The notes under the pieces were generated by a model. It had not been told where the DNA came from and did not search any database. It was given only the letters and a program-made list of their open reading frames with translations. Below, piece by piece: positions 1 to 8,632 of a DNA stretch of 64,000 nucleotides. The position numbers and the translations under genes were made by a program. The DNA is from Hyphomicrobiales bacterium. GTDB lineage: Bacteria; Pseudomonadota; Alphaproteobacteria; Rhizobiales; Rhizobiaceae. Location: positions 1 through 64,000 of the forward strand of contig UCMT01000030.1 of assembly GCA_900473795.1 (NCBI GenBank), in the 5' to 3' direction. How positions within the stretch are numbered: the first letter of the stretch is position 1; every line of letters starts with the position of its first letter.

Positions 1-41
1 CGGTCTATCCGAATATGTGACCGTCGCACGGTCGAAGCAAA

Positions 42-91
42 CAGGCCGGGAAGGGGCGTCGTGCAACGGCCGCTCTTTCCGGCTTTTTTGT
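42..91 (+). terminator. Probable rho-independent terminator of a gene lying left of the window
   Basis: Two arms (GCCGGGAAG and CTTTCCGGC) can pair with one wobble and are followed by a run of six T. A frame at positions 3-20 ends Val-Tyr-Pro-Asn-Met-stop just before it, so this may be the tail of an upstream plus-strand gene. That tail is too short to identify. Confidence 0.6.
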
Positions 92-208
92 TTGCGCTGG
101 GCCAGGAAGCCGCGCTGAGGCCTGCGTCCAATGTTCGCAAGCTTAACCAGCCATTAACCATGTTTTCCTTAACGTCGGTTGCGTCAACCGGATCTTAAGG
201 AACGTCTC

Positions 209-826
209 ATGTCGCTCACCCGCCGTGGCCTGCTTCTTGGCATATCTGGTCTTCTTGCCGGTTGCGCCGCAAGCGGCCCGAACCATGCAGCCAACTACGC
301 AGCCCGGCCAGGCGAGCAGTTTCCCTTGCCAGCCATGCCACTTGAAAGAATCAAGCCTGAACTGCGGCGCCGGGAGGTGGCTTACGAGACCCAATATGAC
401 GCCGGCACCATCGTCATCGATACGCCGGCGCGCCGGCTCTATTATGTTCTCGGCAACGGCCGGGCGGTGCGCTACGGCATCGGCGTCGGGCGTGAGGGCT
501 ATGCGCTCGCCGGTTCGGCCTATATCGGCCGCAAGGCGGAATGGCCGAGCTGGACGCCGACGGGCAACATGATCCGCCGCGATCCGGAACGGAACCTGCG
601 ATATGCCGGCGGCCTGCCGGGCGGGCCGAGCAATCCGCTCGGTGCTCGCGCCGTCTACCTTTACCGGAACGGCACCGACACCATGTTCCGCATCCACGGC
701 ACCAATCAGCCGCAGACCATCGGCCATGCCATGTCGAGCGGCTGCGTCCGCATGCTCAATCATGATGTTATAGATCTCTATGAACGCGCCGTGGTCGGCG
801 GCCGGGTGATCGTGCTGCAGGCCTGA
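209..826 (+). CDS. L,D-transpeptidase (YkuD/ErfK) lipoprotein
   Basis: A 205-residue periplasmic L,D-transpeptidase that should form 3-3 cross-links in peptidoglycan or attach proteins to it. The N-terminus (MSLTRRGLLLG, then LLAGC) is a lipoprotein signal with the lipidated Cys at residue 19. The YkuD core follows, ending in the catalytic motif: His163 in HGTNQP and Cys179 in SSGCVRM. The ATG at 209 is preferred over a TTG 30 bases upstream because AAGGAA lies 7-12 bases before it and the signal peptide then starts properly. Both catalytic residues are intact. Rhizobiaceae usually carry many paralogues of this family, so no specific symbol is given. Confidence 0.9.
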   Translation: MSLTRRGLLLGISGLLAGCAASGPNHAANYAARPGEQFPLPAMPLERIKPELRRREVAYETQYDAGTIVIDTPARRLYYVLGNGRAVRYGIGVGREGYALAGSAYIGRKAEWPSWTPTGNMIRRDPERNLRYAGGLPGGPSNPLGARAVYLYRNGTDTMFRIHGTNQPQTIGHAMSSGCVRMLNHDVIDLYERAVVGGRVIVLQA

Positions 827-1102
827 ACGGCGGACAAAAATTTACTCGTTTCAAGCCATTGCCGGTGCCGATCGGCGCCCTACACCATTGTTTTTGCATC
901 CCGCCGCGATAATTGTAGCTGGAATGGCGCAGTTGGAGCAGGGGCAGGCGCAAGATGAGTGGCATTCCCCTGTATAGCTGCAAAAGTCGACGATGGAGGC
1001 AGGAGGGAACCGATCCCGCCTGTCCGGATCATGAAGCCGGCTGCGGCGGTGCTGCCGGATCTCGTGGGCGTCACATACACCGCCTATAAAGAGGGAACCG
1101 AC

Positions 1103-2104
1103 ATGAAACATCTTCTTGCAACGACCAGTCTCGCCTTCGGCCTGCTGGCGCTCGGCAACGTGGCTTCAGCTGCCGAATGCGGCGACGTGACGATCGCCAG
1201 CATGAATTGGCAGAGCGCCGAGGTTATGGCGAACCTCGACAAGTTCATTCTCACCGAGGGCTACGGCTGTAACGCGGACATCATCGTCGGTGATACCGTG
1301 CCGACGATCACCTCGATGATCGAAAAGGGCGAGCCGGACGTCGCTCCGGAAGGTTGGATCGACCTGCTCCCCGACGTCGTCAATCGCGGTTTTGAGGAAG
1401 GAAAGCTGGTCGGCGCCGCGATGTCGTTGTCCGATGGCGGCGTGCAGGGCTGGTGGATGCCGAAATACATCGCTGACGCCCACCCCGATATCAAGACGAT
1501 TGACGACGCATTGAAGCATCCTGAACTCTTCCCGGACCCGGAAGACAGGAGCAAGGGCGCGGTGCACAACGGTCCGCAGGGCTGGGGCGGCACGGTCGTC
1601 ACGTCGCAGCTCTACAAGGCCTATGGCGGTGAAGCTGCCAACTTCAGCCTGGTCGACACCGGCTCTGCCGCCGGCCTCGATGGGTCGATCGCCAAGGCCT
1701 ACGAAGGCAAGGAAGGCTGGGTCGGCTACTACTGGGCGCCGACGGCCCTTCTCGGCAAATATGCGATGGTCAAGCTCGACCACGGCGTTCCGGCGGACGC
1801 AGCCGAATGGAAGCGCTGCAATACGGTTGCCGAATGCCCGGATCCGAAGAAGAACGACTGGCCGAAGGACAGGGTTCAGACCCTGGTTACCAAAGGCTTT
1901 GCCGACCGCGCCGGCGAGGATGTCATGGCCTATCTCAACAAGCGCGCCTGGACGAACGATACGGTCAATGGCCTGATGGCCTGGATGACCGACAACCAGG
2001 CAAGCGGTGAAGACGGCGCCAAGCATTTCCTGGAGGAAAACGAAGCGCTGTGGACGCCATGGGTCTCGAAGGAAGCTGCCGAGAAGATCAAGGCTGCACT
2101 CTGA
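1103..2104 (+). CDS. Glycine betaine/choline-type ABC transporter substrate-binding protein (OpuAC/ProX family)
   Basis: A 333-residue periplasmic binding protein. Residues 1-23 form a Sec signal peptide (MKHLLATTSLAFGLLALGN, cleavage after VASA), followed by an OpuAC domain with the aromatic segment GWWMPKYIAD typical of quaternary-ammonium binding proteins. The start at 1103 is chosen because GAGGGA lies just upstream and the signal peptide begins there; longer in-frame starts add non-signal sequence. The cognate permease follows 110 bp downstream, but a strong terminator hairpin separates them, so the binding protein is probably made in excess. No ATP-binding subunit is nearby. The substrate (betaine, choline or proline betaine) is inferred from family only. 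Confidence 0.88.
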   Translation: MKHLLATTSLAFGLLALGNVASAAECGDVTIASMNWQSAEVMANLDKFILTEGYGCNADIIVGDTVPTITSMIEKGEPDVAPEGWIDLLPDVVNRGFEEGKLVGAAMSLSDGGVQGWWMPKYIADAHPDIKTIDDALKHPELFPDPEDRSKGAVHNGPQGWGGTVVTSQLYKAYGGEAANFSLVDTGSAAGLDGSIAKAYEGKEGWVGYYWAPTALLGKYAMVKLDHGVPADAAEWKRCNTVAECPDPKKNDWPKDRVQTLVTKGFADRAGEDVMAYLNKRAWTNDTVNGLMAWMTDNQASGEDGAKHFLEENEALWTPWVSKEAAEKIKAAL

Positions 2105-2114
2105 TCCAATGATG

Positions 2115-2156
2115 AAGGTCCGGCGCGCCTTTGTGGTGCGCCGGACCTTCTTTTTC
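2115..2156 (+). terminator. Intercistronic hairpin between binding protein and permease genes
   Basis: Perfect 12-bp stem (AAGGTCCGGCGC with GCGCCGGACCTT) around an 11-nt loop, followed by a T-rich tract. It lies between two genes of one transporter and probably works as a partial terminator or 3' stabiliser that lowers permease expression. Confidence 0.85.
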
Positions 2157-2214
2157 TTCGGCGCCCGGCTTCAGGAAAGGCCGGCGTCGATGCATAACGA
2201 ATAAGGGGACCGGC

Positions 2215-3102
2215 ATGGATTGGCTCACCAAATTTCCGCACATGAATGACGATTCGCTGCGCAATCTGAAAAAAGTCATCGACGAAGGCTTTCGCGCCTT
2301 CACCCGCGCCTATGGTGACGGGATCGAGGCGATCTTCGAGCCGCTGCAGTTCTTCCTCATCCACTCCGAACGCTTCATGACGCGCACGCCGTGGCCGATC
2401 ATCCTGATCGTGATCGCTTTGGTCGCCTGGTTTGCGAGCCGGAACTGGAAGATCGTCGCAGCCTGCATCGTGACGCTCCTGCTCATCGGCTATTTCGACA
2501 TGTGGGACGACACGATGAAGACCGTATCGATGATTTTCGTCTGTACGGTGCTCTCGATCGCAATCGGCATCCCGATCGGCATTGCCATGTCGCGGTCCGA
2601 CCGGCTGCAGAACGCGGTCAATCCCGTGCTCGACGTGATGCAGACCATGCCCAGTTTCGTCTATCTGATCCCCGTCGTCATGCTTCTCGGCATTGGCAAG
2701 GTACCCGGCCTGATCGCCGTCGTCATCTATGCGATCCCGCCGATGATCAGGCTCACCAATCTCGGCATTCGCCTTGTCGACAAGGATGTGCTCGAGGCCG
2801 CCGATGCCTTCGGCTCCTCCAATTGGCAGAAACTGAAGAACGTGCAGATGCCGCTGGCGCTGCCCACCATCATGGCCGGCATCAACCAGACGATCATGAT
2901 GGCGCTCGCCATGGTGGTCATCGCCTCGATGATCGGCGTGCAGGGTCTCGGCCAGCCGGTTCTCAAGGCTATCGCCAACCAGTATTTCACGCTCGGCATT
3001 TTCAACGGTCTGGCGATCGTCGGCATAGCGATCATCTTCGACCGGGTCAGCCAGGCGTACGGAAAAAGGCTGCAGCGCCACCGCGAAGTCATTCACGGCT
3101 GA
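2215..3102 (+). CDS. Glycine betaine/choline-type ABC transporter permease (ProW-like)
   Basis: A 295-residue inner-membrane permease of the BPD_transp_1 fold. It has hydrophobic segments from about residue 58 onward and the EAA coupling loop near residues 194-215 (LEAADAFGSSNWQKLKNVQ). The start at 2215 follows AAGGGG at good spacing; upstream in-frame codons run through the terminator hairpin. It would pair with the binding protein encoded immediately upstream. In family members such as ChoXWV or ProVWX a third gene encodes the ATPase. Here the permease is followed by a 16-bp hairpin and an opposing gene, so the ATPase must be elsewhere or shared. Confidence 0.88.
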   Translation: MDWLTKFPHMNDDSLRNLKKVIDEGFRAFTRAYGDGIEAIFEPLQFFLIHSERFMTRTPWPIILIVIALVAWFASRNWKIVAACIVTLLLIGYFDMWDDTMKTVSMIFVCTVLSIAIGIPIGIAMSRSDRLQNAVNPVLDVMQTMPSFVYLIPVVMLLGIGKVPGLIAVVIYAIPPMIRLTNLGIRLVDKDVLEAADAFGSSNWQKLKNVQMPLALPTIMAGINQTIMMALAMVVIASMIGVQGLGQPVLKAIANQYFTLGIFNGLAIVGIAIIFDRVSQAYGKRLQRHREVIHG

Positions 3103-3113
3103 CAATGGAAAAC

Positions 3114-3152
3114 ACGGTAACGCCGCCAGCGAGGAACTGGCGGCGTTACCGT
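3114..3152 (+). terminator. Strong hairpin closing the transporter operon
   Basis: Perfect 16-bp stem (ACGGTAACGCCGCCAG with CTGGCGGCGTTACCGT) and a 7-nt loop directly after the permease stop. There is no long T run, so it may act bidirectionally between the converging permease and exporter genes. Confidence 0.75.
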
Positions 3153-3207
3153 CTTCAGGACTGATGGCAGGCGCCCGGAACGCGGCGGCGCAGCCAGGCA
3201 AGAACGC

Positions 3208-4113
3208 TCAGTGCTTTGCGGAGAACAGCCCTGTCGACAGGGCCACGCCGAGGCCGGTGATGACGGCCGCAGTGATCTCGAACAGGCCGATCTGCTCTCC
3301 CAGCAACAAACCGCCGCCCAACGTGGCAAGGACCGGCGTGATCGCGGTGAAGGCCGCGGCCTGGGTGCCGCCCAGCGCCCGCACTGCCATGCCATAGGCG
3401 ACCATGGCCGTCAGTCCGGACAGAACGCCTTGGCTCATCACCTGCAGGGCGATTTCATTGGCCGGGGTGACAGCGAGCGACGTTCCATAGATCAGCGCCA
3501 GGCCAAGATGGATCAGGAACGACCAGAGGGCGATGACGGCACCGGCTTCCACGGCCGTCAGTCCCGAGCGCTTGAACGCGTGGGTGTAGCTTGCCCAGAG
3601 AAGGGCAGCGCCAGGCAGCAGAATGAAACTCGTCCAGGGGATGCCGGCGCTCGACAGGCTGCTGAACAGAAGAACGCCGACGCCCGCGACGATGGCGGCA
3701 AGGCCGAGCCAGCGGCCGGCATCGGGCCGTTCGCGGAAGACGAAAACGCCAATCAGCGCGGCGGCAAGCGGCATCGATCCTCCAAGCAGAATACCGGCGG
3801 AGGCGGCCGGCGTCGCGTGGATCGCAAAGGTAGTCAACTGGAAGAACAGGGCGCCGGAGCCGGCGACCATCAGGGCGAGAAGGTGGAGGGGCACGCCCTT
3901 CGGCAGAAGCCCGAGGCGCCACCAAACCGGCGCGAGAACGACAGCGGGGACACCATAGCGAATGAGGCCGATATCGATCGTCCCAAGCGGCGTCGCGGCG
4001 CTGTGACGGGTGGCGAGAATCCAGCTCGCCCAAATGAGCACGGTGACGCTTCCGCCGATGTAACCGGCCGTGGTCGAGGACGTATTCATGCGGGCCAAGG
4101 CGAGCGTGTTCAT
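3208..4113 (-). CDS. EamA/DMT-family metabolite exporter
   Basis: A 301-residue inner-membrane protein with about ten hydrophobic segments in two EamA repeats, the drug/metabolite transporter layout. The start MNTLALARMN at 4113 is chosen because AAAGG lies just upstream; a longer version adds 20 polar residues. It is transcribed divergently from an Lrp/AsnC regulator 135 bp away. That arrangement usually means the regulator controls an amino-acid or small-metabolite exporter. The exported compound cannot be told from sequence. Confidence 0.85.
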   Translation of the reverse strand: MNTLALARMNTSSTTAGYIGGSVTVLIWASWILATRHSAATPLGTIDIGLIRYGVPAVVLAPVWWRLGLLPKGVPLHLLALMVAGSGALFFQLTTFAIHATPAASAGILLGGSMPLAAALIGVFVFRERPDAGRWLGLAAIVAGVGVLLFSSLSSAGIPWTSFILLPGAALLWASYTHAFKRSGLTAVEAGAVIALWSFLIHLGLALIYGTSLAVTPANEIALQVMSQGVLSGLTAMVAYGMAVRALGGTQAAAFTAITPVLATLGGGLLLGEQIGLFEITAAVITGLGVALSTGLFSAKH

Positions 4114-4248
4114 GGGATTAACCTTTCTTTCGAGAATGACTATGTGTTCGTCTGAAAGAAAAGGTAGCGCCAAAGGGCGAGGCGTGTCCTTGCTATTTGT
4201 GCCTCTGAAATTATGTTACAAGCAATTATCTGCCAATAATTTGAGGCC

Positions 4249-4734
4249 ATGTTACTGAATATGCCAAGCCTGGATAAATTCGATGTTGCCATCCTGCGGA
4301 TCCTGCAAGAGGACGCGCGCGCGACGAACGTCGAAATCGCCGAGCGGGTGAACCTGTCTCCGTCGCCCTGTCTGAGGCGCATCCGCAATCTGGAGAAATC
4401 CGGGGTGCTACGCGGCTACCGGGCTGATATCGACCGCAAGCAGGTTGGCCTCGGGCTCACCGTCTTCGTCGAAATGAAGGTCGGGCGCCACAGCCAGGAA
4501 AACGCGCGCTTGCAGCAGGAGGCGCTGCTCGCCATCCCGGAGGTCGTCTCCTGTTTCCTGATTTCCGGCAGCGCCGATTTTCTGGCGGAGGTGGTGGTCG
4601 CCGATCTCGCAGCCTATGAAACCTTGCTGACGGAAACCCTGCTTGCGCTGCCGGGCGTCGCCGACATCCGCTCCAATTTCGCCATCCGCACGATCAAGAC
4701 CGGCGGAACCCTGAAGCTGCCGGAGCCGCGCTGA
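4249..4734 (+). CDS. Lrp/AsnC-family transcriptional regulator
   Basis: A 161-residue regulator. An N-terminal helix-turn-helix (FDVAILRILQEDARATNVEI, then LSPSPCLRRIRNLEKSG) occupies residues 8-50, followed by a RAM/AsnC ligand-binding domain (residues 65-145). Two starts compete: ATG 4249 with GAGG four bases upstream, and ATG 4261 (MPSLDKFDVA), which fits family N-termini but has no close Shine-Dalgarno. It is divergent from the EamA exporter and probably represses or activates it in response to an amino acid. Confidence 0.88.
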   Translation: MLLNMPSLDKFDVAILRILQEDARATNVEIAERVNLSPSPCLRRIRNLEKSGVLRGYRADIDRKQVGLGLTVFVEMKVGRHSQENARLQQEALLAIPEVVSCFLISGSADFLAEVVVADLAAYETLLTETLLALPGVADIRSNFAIRTIKTGGTLKLPEPR

Positions 4735-4741
4735 CAAGATT

Positions 4742-4766
4742 ACCTGCCGGAGAATGTCCGGCAGGT
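4742..4766. terminator. Hairpin between convergent genes
   Basis: Perfect 10-bp stem ACCTGCCGGA/TCCGGCAGGT with a 5-nt loop, between the Lrp-type gene and the opposing DoxX gene. T runs are weak on both sides. Probably a shared bidirectional terminator. Confidence 0.6.
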
Positions 4767-4793
4767 GATTTCAGCGGGCTGAGTTCAGCAATG

Positions 4794-5240
4794 TTACGCG
4801 TTGAGTTCCGCGAAATCCGGCCGGGAAACAGCCGCGCTCTCGCGCTTCGGTGCCGATTTCCAGGCAACCACCATCAGGCCGCCGACTACCGTGATGTGCT
4901 CCATGACCACGTAGAATTCGAGCGTCTTGATCGGCTCCTGCATGGTCCAGAAGGTATGGGCGATCGGGATCGTAAGCAGGGTGAAGACCGCAAGCGCGCC
5001 GGCGCCGAGCCAGGTCCAGCGATTGGCGATGATCAGCGCAGAGCCGCCCAACTGGGTGACGATCACTGCCGTGTTGAAGAGCGGCGCGGGTTCGAGCCCG
5101 AAATGCGACATCTCGGCGACGCCGGCGTTGAAATCGATGAGTTTGGCAAGGCCGCTCGCCCAGAACATGTAGGTCAGGATGGCGCGCGCCAGATAGCCGA
5201 ATGGGCGGGAGCCGACAATGGAATCAATAAGGGAAGGCAT
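4794..5240 (-). CDS. DoxX-family membrane protein
   Basis: A 148-residue protein with four predicted membrane segments and the DoxX signature region (ILTYMFWASGLAKLIDF, residues 20-36). DoxX-type proteins are small inner-membrane proteins linked to quinone or redox chemistry; the exact role is unknown. The start at 5240 has GGAGAG just upstream. It lies 204 bp downstream of a medium-chain dehydrogenase on the same strand, in the neighbourhood of an HxlR regulator, a context often seen for electrophile- or quinone-responsive genes. That link is inference. Confidence 0.8.
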   Translation of the reverse strand: MPSLIDSIVGSRPFGYLARAILTYMFWASGLAKLIDFNAGVAEMSHFGLEPAPLFNTAVIVTQLGGSALIIANRWTWLGAGALAVFTLLTIPIAHTFWTMQEPIKTLEFYVVMEHITVVGGLMVVAWKSAPKRESAAVSRPDFAELNA

Positions 5241-5444
5241 TTTTCTCTCCGGTGACAGGTGATGAAAATGCCCCGGAACCGGTCGCTTGTCGCGGGCTTT
5301 GGACCGGTCCTCGGGGCAGCGCAGCGTCACCGGTTCGGGAGGCTCCCCGGTGTGCCGTGCTGTCTCCTGTTTACTCAGCGCGAGGAAGAGGGGAGGTTCC
5401 CGCGGGAACTGCCGGGAAACCTCATTCTGCGGACGCCGCGCGCC

Positions 5445-6458
5445 TCAGAAACCGGCGAGCACAAGCTTGCCCTTCGTCCGGCCGGTCTCGATCAGCGCAT
5501 GGGCCTTTTTCAGGTTTTGGGCGTTGATCAGCCCCAGCGTCTCCGTCAGCGTCGAGCGGATCTTGCCACCATCGACCAGCCGCGAAACCTCGTTCAGAAT
5601 CCGGTTCTGCTCTTCCATGTCCTTGGTCTTGAACAGCGAGCGGGTGAACATGAACTCCCAGTGAATGGATACCGCCTTGCGCTTGAAGGGCAGGACGTTG
5701 AGCGCCTTCGGATCGTCGATGAGGCCAAAGCGGCCCTGCGGCGCGATCAGCTTGATGATCTCTTCCAGATGGTCGTCGGTATTGGTGGTGGAAAAGACGA
5801 AAGCGGGCGCGCCGAGCGCCAACTGGTCGATCTGATGCGCCAGCGGCTTGGAGTGGTCGAGAACATGATGGGCGCCGAGATTATAGGCCCATGTCTGCGT
5901 TTCGGGGCGGGAGGCGGTGGCGATCACGGTGAGATTGGTGAGCGCCCGCGCCAGCTGAATAGCGATCGAGCCGACGCCGCCGGCACCGCCGATGATGAGG
6001 ATGGCATTGGCAGCACCCGGCACCGGGTCGTTGACCTTCAGTCGGTCGAACAGCGCTTCCCAGGCAGTGAGCGAGGTGAGCGGCAGGGCAGCGGCTGCCG
6101 GAAAATCAAGCGTCTCCGGCTTTTTGCCAACGATGCGCTCATCGACCAGATGGAATTCGGCATTCGAGCCCGGCCTGTCGATGGCACCTGCATAGAAGAC
6201 GGCTTCACCCGGCTGGAACAGCTTGACCCCGGGCCCGACCGCCTTGACGATCCCGGCCGCGTCCCAGCCCAGCACCTTCAACTGATCAGCCTCCGGCGTT
6301 GCGCTGGCCCGAACCTTGACGTCCACGGGGTTGACGGAGACAGCCCTGATCTCGACCAGCAGATCGCGGCCTTCCGGCGTGGGAAGGGGCAGGTCCACAT
6401 CGATCAACGAGGTTTCGGCGGTGATGGTCTGGGGGATTTTGTAGGCGATGGCGCGCAT
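5445..6458 (-). CDS. Zinc-type alcohol dehydrogenase-like / quinone oxidoreductase (MDR family)
   Basis: A 337-residue medium-chain dehydrogenase/reductase. It has an N-terminal GroES-like domain (DLLVEIRAVSVNPVDVKVR, about residues 34-52) and a Rossmann NAD(P)H motif IIGGAGGVGSIAIQLA at about residues 152-167. The catalytic zinc ligands of classical ADHs are not evident, so a quinone/enone reductase activity is more likely. The start at 6458 gives the family N-terminus MRAIAYK and follows GAAGGAGC. It is divergent from an HxlR-type regulator with a 102-bp shared control region, which suggests induction by electrophiles or quinones. Confidence 0.87.
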   Translation of the reverse strand: MRAIAYKIPQTITAETSLIDVDLPLPTPEGRDLLVEIRAVSVNPVDVKVRASATPEADQLKVLGWDAAGIVKAVGPGVKLFQPGEAVFYAGAIDRPGSNAEFHLVDERIVGKKPETLDFPAAAALPLTSLTAWEALFDRLKVNDPVPGAANAILIIGGAGGVGSIAIQLARALTNLTVIATASRPETQTWAYNLGAHHVLDHSKPLAHQIDQLALGAPAFVFSTTNTDDHLEEIIKLIAPQGRFGLIDDPKALNVLPFKRKAVSIHWEFMFTRSLFKTKDMEEQNRILNEVSRLVDGGKIRSTLTETLGLINAQNLKKAHALIETGRTKGKLVLAGF

Positions 6459-6560
6459 CGGGAAGCTCCTTCGAGTTTGAATGGAGGCTAGATGCGCATT
6501 ATGCTGCTGCAACGCAAGAATGCACAATAAGTGTATATAGTACCAGGAAGGATACTGTGA

Positions 6561-6908
6561 ATGCCGCGTGTTCGCCACAAGCTGCTCGACTGTTCGCCCG
6601 GTTGTCCGGTCGAGGGCGTGCTTCACCTGATCGACGGCAAATGGAAGGGCGTCATCCTCTATCATCTGCTGGAGGGCACCATGCGCTTCAACGAACTGCG
6701 CCGCCGCCTGACCAGTGTTACCCAGCGCATGCTGACGAAGCAATTGCGCGAGCTCGAAGCCGACGGCCTGATCGAACGCACGGTTTTTCCGGTGGTGCCG
6801 CCGCGGGTCGACTACTGCCTGACGCCGCGCGGCCGCAGCCTCGAGCCGGTCATCATGGCGATGAAACGGTGGGGCGATGAACATATCATGGTGCAGGCTG
6901 CCGAATGA
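6561..6908 (+). CDS. HxlR-family transcriptional regulator
   Basis: A 115-residue winged-helix regulator. The HxlR signature is clear: an N-terminal Cys-Pro element (CSPGCPVEG), DGKWKGVILYHLLEG, RFNELRRRL and QRMLTKQLRELEADGLI. Two cysteines near the N-terminus (residues 11 and 15) resemble the redox-sensing Cys of YodB/HypR-type members. AGGAAGG lies 9 bases before the ATG. It is divergent from the MDR dehydrogenase, its likely target. The 102-bp intergenic region is AT-rich around positions 6520-6545 and probably contains the operator, but I see no long clean dyad there. Confidence 0.88.
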   Translation: MPRVRHKLLDCSPGCPVEGVLHLIDGKWKGVILYHLLEGTMRFNELRRRLTSVTQRMLTKQLRELEADGLIERTVFPVVPPRVDYCLTPRGRSLEPVIMAMKRWGDEHIMVQAAE

Positions 6909-6920
6909 TCGGCACCAGGA

Positions 6921-8426
6921 TCAGGGTTTGCGAACCCAGGCAAAACCGAAGCGGAAAAGATCACCGTTGCTGCCGTAGATATAGGGCAGGGAGATCGTTT
7001 GCGGTTGCAGCGGCGGAACGGTGCCGATGCGCTGCTTGAGGCGGTCTGCGAGCCGCGCGGGTACGCGGGCGCCGTCCTCTCCATCGTCGCGCCAGACCAA
7101 AAGAACAGGATTTTCCTTCGACCACGAGAAAGGCGGGCTGTAGAGCCGGTAGGTTTCCGTATCCACCGGCGTGTGCGGCAGTTGCATGCGGATATTGCCC
7201 GCCATGAAAGCGTCTTCCGCGATCACCAGGGCGGGGGCGACGGCCGGTTTCTCGACGGTTGCCTCGATGAATGCCTGATAGGGCACGGTCAGTTTCGGAT
7301 GCGAGTTCATCACGCCCGCAGCCGTGATGCGCAGGACCAGCGACGCTGGAATGAGGATCATCAGCAGCAGAATGACCGGCATGAAACGCCGCAGGAAATC
7401 ACCAATCGGCGCGCCCGAGGCGTCGATCTTCGTGCAAAGATACATCGGCAGCAGGAACAGCACGGGTGATACCCAGCGGACCTTCATCTGCGCGGTGCCC
7501 ATGAACAGCACCATGAAAAGCAAAAAGACGAGAAGGATCAGAAACATCGTCTCGATCAGTCGCGTCCTGGCACTCCCCGCCCGCATCGACGGCCAGAAAC
7601 CGGCGCGAAAGGTCGAAGCATACACCACGAGGGTCAGTGCACAGAAGCTCAGCAGTGTCAGCGGAAGTTCCCCGAGACCGCGGGCGATCTGTATCAGCGT
7701 GCCACCCTCGGCATCTGCCGCCAGCTTTCCGACCGTGTCATGCGAGGCTATCTCGAAATTTTGGAACAGCCAGATCGCATGCGGCAGAACGATCGCCAGC
7801 GCCACGGCGGCGGTGATGAGAATGCGCGGATCGAGCAGCCGCGAACGATAGGCCGGGCTGACAAGCACGGCGACAAAGGCGCAGAAGCAAAGGATGGAGA
7901 AATTATATTTCGATATCAGCCCGATGCCGATGGCGATGCCGGTCACCAGATAGGCGGTAAGCGTCGGCCGGTCGAGCGTGCGAAACAGGCCGTAGACAAA
8001 CAGGCAGGCGGCGAAGAGCGAAGCGTTCGAATGGGTGAGATCGCGCTGCGCCAGCCAGCCGATTTCCGGAATGGTCAGCAGGCCGAGGGCCGCGGCGACG
8101 GCAAGGGACTTGTTCGTGAGCACTTGCCGGGCGGCGAGGTAATAGAAGACGTAGCTCAGGAACAGGAAGAGGTTCTTGACCAGGCTCAGCGCAAACAGGG
8201 ACTGCCCGATGCCGTCGATGACCGCATGCTGCACCCAGTTGAAGAACGGTGGCTGCGTGTCATATCCGAGAGCGTACCACTGGCTCATCAGGATCTGCCC
8301 GGCCTCGTCCATTTCCAGGGAATTCGGCAGACAGATGCGAACGATGAGATTGAGCAGGAAATAGGCGCCGATCAGCAGGATGAACGTGCTGGGTCGCGTT
8401 TCGAGTTTTTCGACAAGCGAATTCAT
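6921..8426 (-). CDS. GT39/ArnT-like membrane glycosyltransferase
   Basis: A 501-residue polytopic transferase of the PMT/ArnT superfamily. The first periplasmic loop has the acidic signature LEMDEAGQILMSQ (residues 38-50) followed by GYDTQPPFFNW, as in enzymes that move a sugar from a polyprenyl-phosphate donor to lipid A, core or another acceptor. At least ten hydrophobic helices follow, then a soluble C-terminal part. A GT2 and a YbhN-like gene lie 1-2 kb away. In rhizobia, RgtA-D of this class transfer galacturonate from dodecaprenyl phosphate to lipopolysaccharide; that substrate is inference here. Confidence 0.82.
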   Translation of the reverse strand: MNSLVEKLETRPSTFILLIGAYFLLNLIVRICLPNSLEMDEAGQILMSQWYALGYDTQPPFFNWVQHAVIDGIGQSLFALSLVKNLFLFLSYVFYYLAARQVLTNKSLAVAAALGLLTIPEIGWLAQRDLTHSNASLFAACLFVYGLFRTLDRPTLTAYLVTGIAIGIGLISKYNFSILCFCAFVAVLVSPAYRSRLLDPRILITAAVALAIVLPHAIWLFQNFEIASHDTVGKLAADAEGGTLIQIARGLGELPLTLLSFCALTLVVYASTFRAGFWPSMRAGSARTRLIETMFLILLVFLLFMVLFMGTAQMKVRWVSPVLFLLPMYLCTKIDASGAPIGDFLRRFMPVILLLMILIPASLVLRITAAGVMNSHPKLTVPYQAFIEATVEKPAVAPALVIAEDAFMAGNIRMQLPHTPVDTETYRLYSPPFSWSKENPVLLVWRDDGEDGARVPARLADRLKQRIGTVPPLQPQTISLPYIYGSNGDLFRFGFAWVRKP

Positions 8427-8632
8427 GCTGGATGGCCTTTTGCGCAGGGATCGCGCAGGGTTCTACCACACGGAGTCGTCGTGACAACAGCCGGCACGGT
8501 TTCCAAATCTGCGATTGGTGATCCCCCTCCACATACGCTTCAGCCGCGGCCACTTGCCGTTCAAGCCCTGATAATTTGCGGCGCGAACCCCATATGATGT
8601 TTGCCGGCATGGCGCAGTCATAAGGACAACGG

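Noticed and set aside
955-1089. 45-codon frame upstream of the betaine-type binding protein
   Set aside because: Odd composition, no homology seen and no support beyond an open frame.
1930-3201. 423-codon minus-strand frame over the betaine-type permease
   Set aside because: Composition is that of a reversed membrane-protein gene; the plus-strand permease has clear motifs and a ribosome binding site.
5241-5444. Imperfect hairpin (GGTTCCCG/CGGGAAACC) between the dehydrogenase and DoxX genes
   Set aside because: A mismatched stem without a T run on either strand; not convincing as a terminator.
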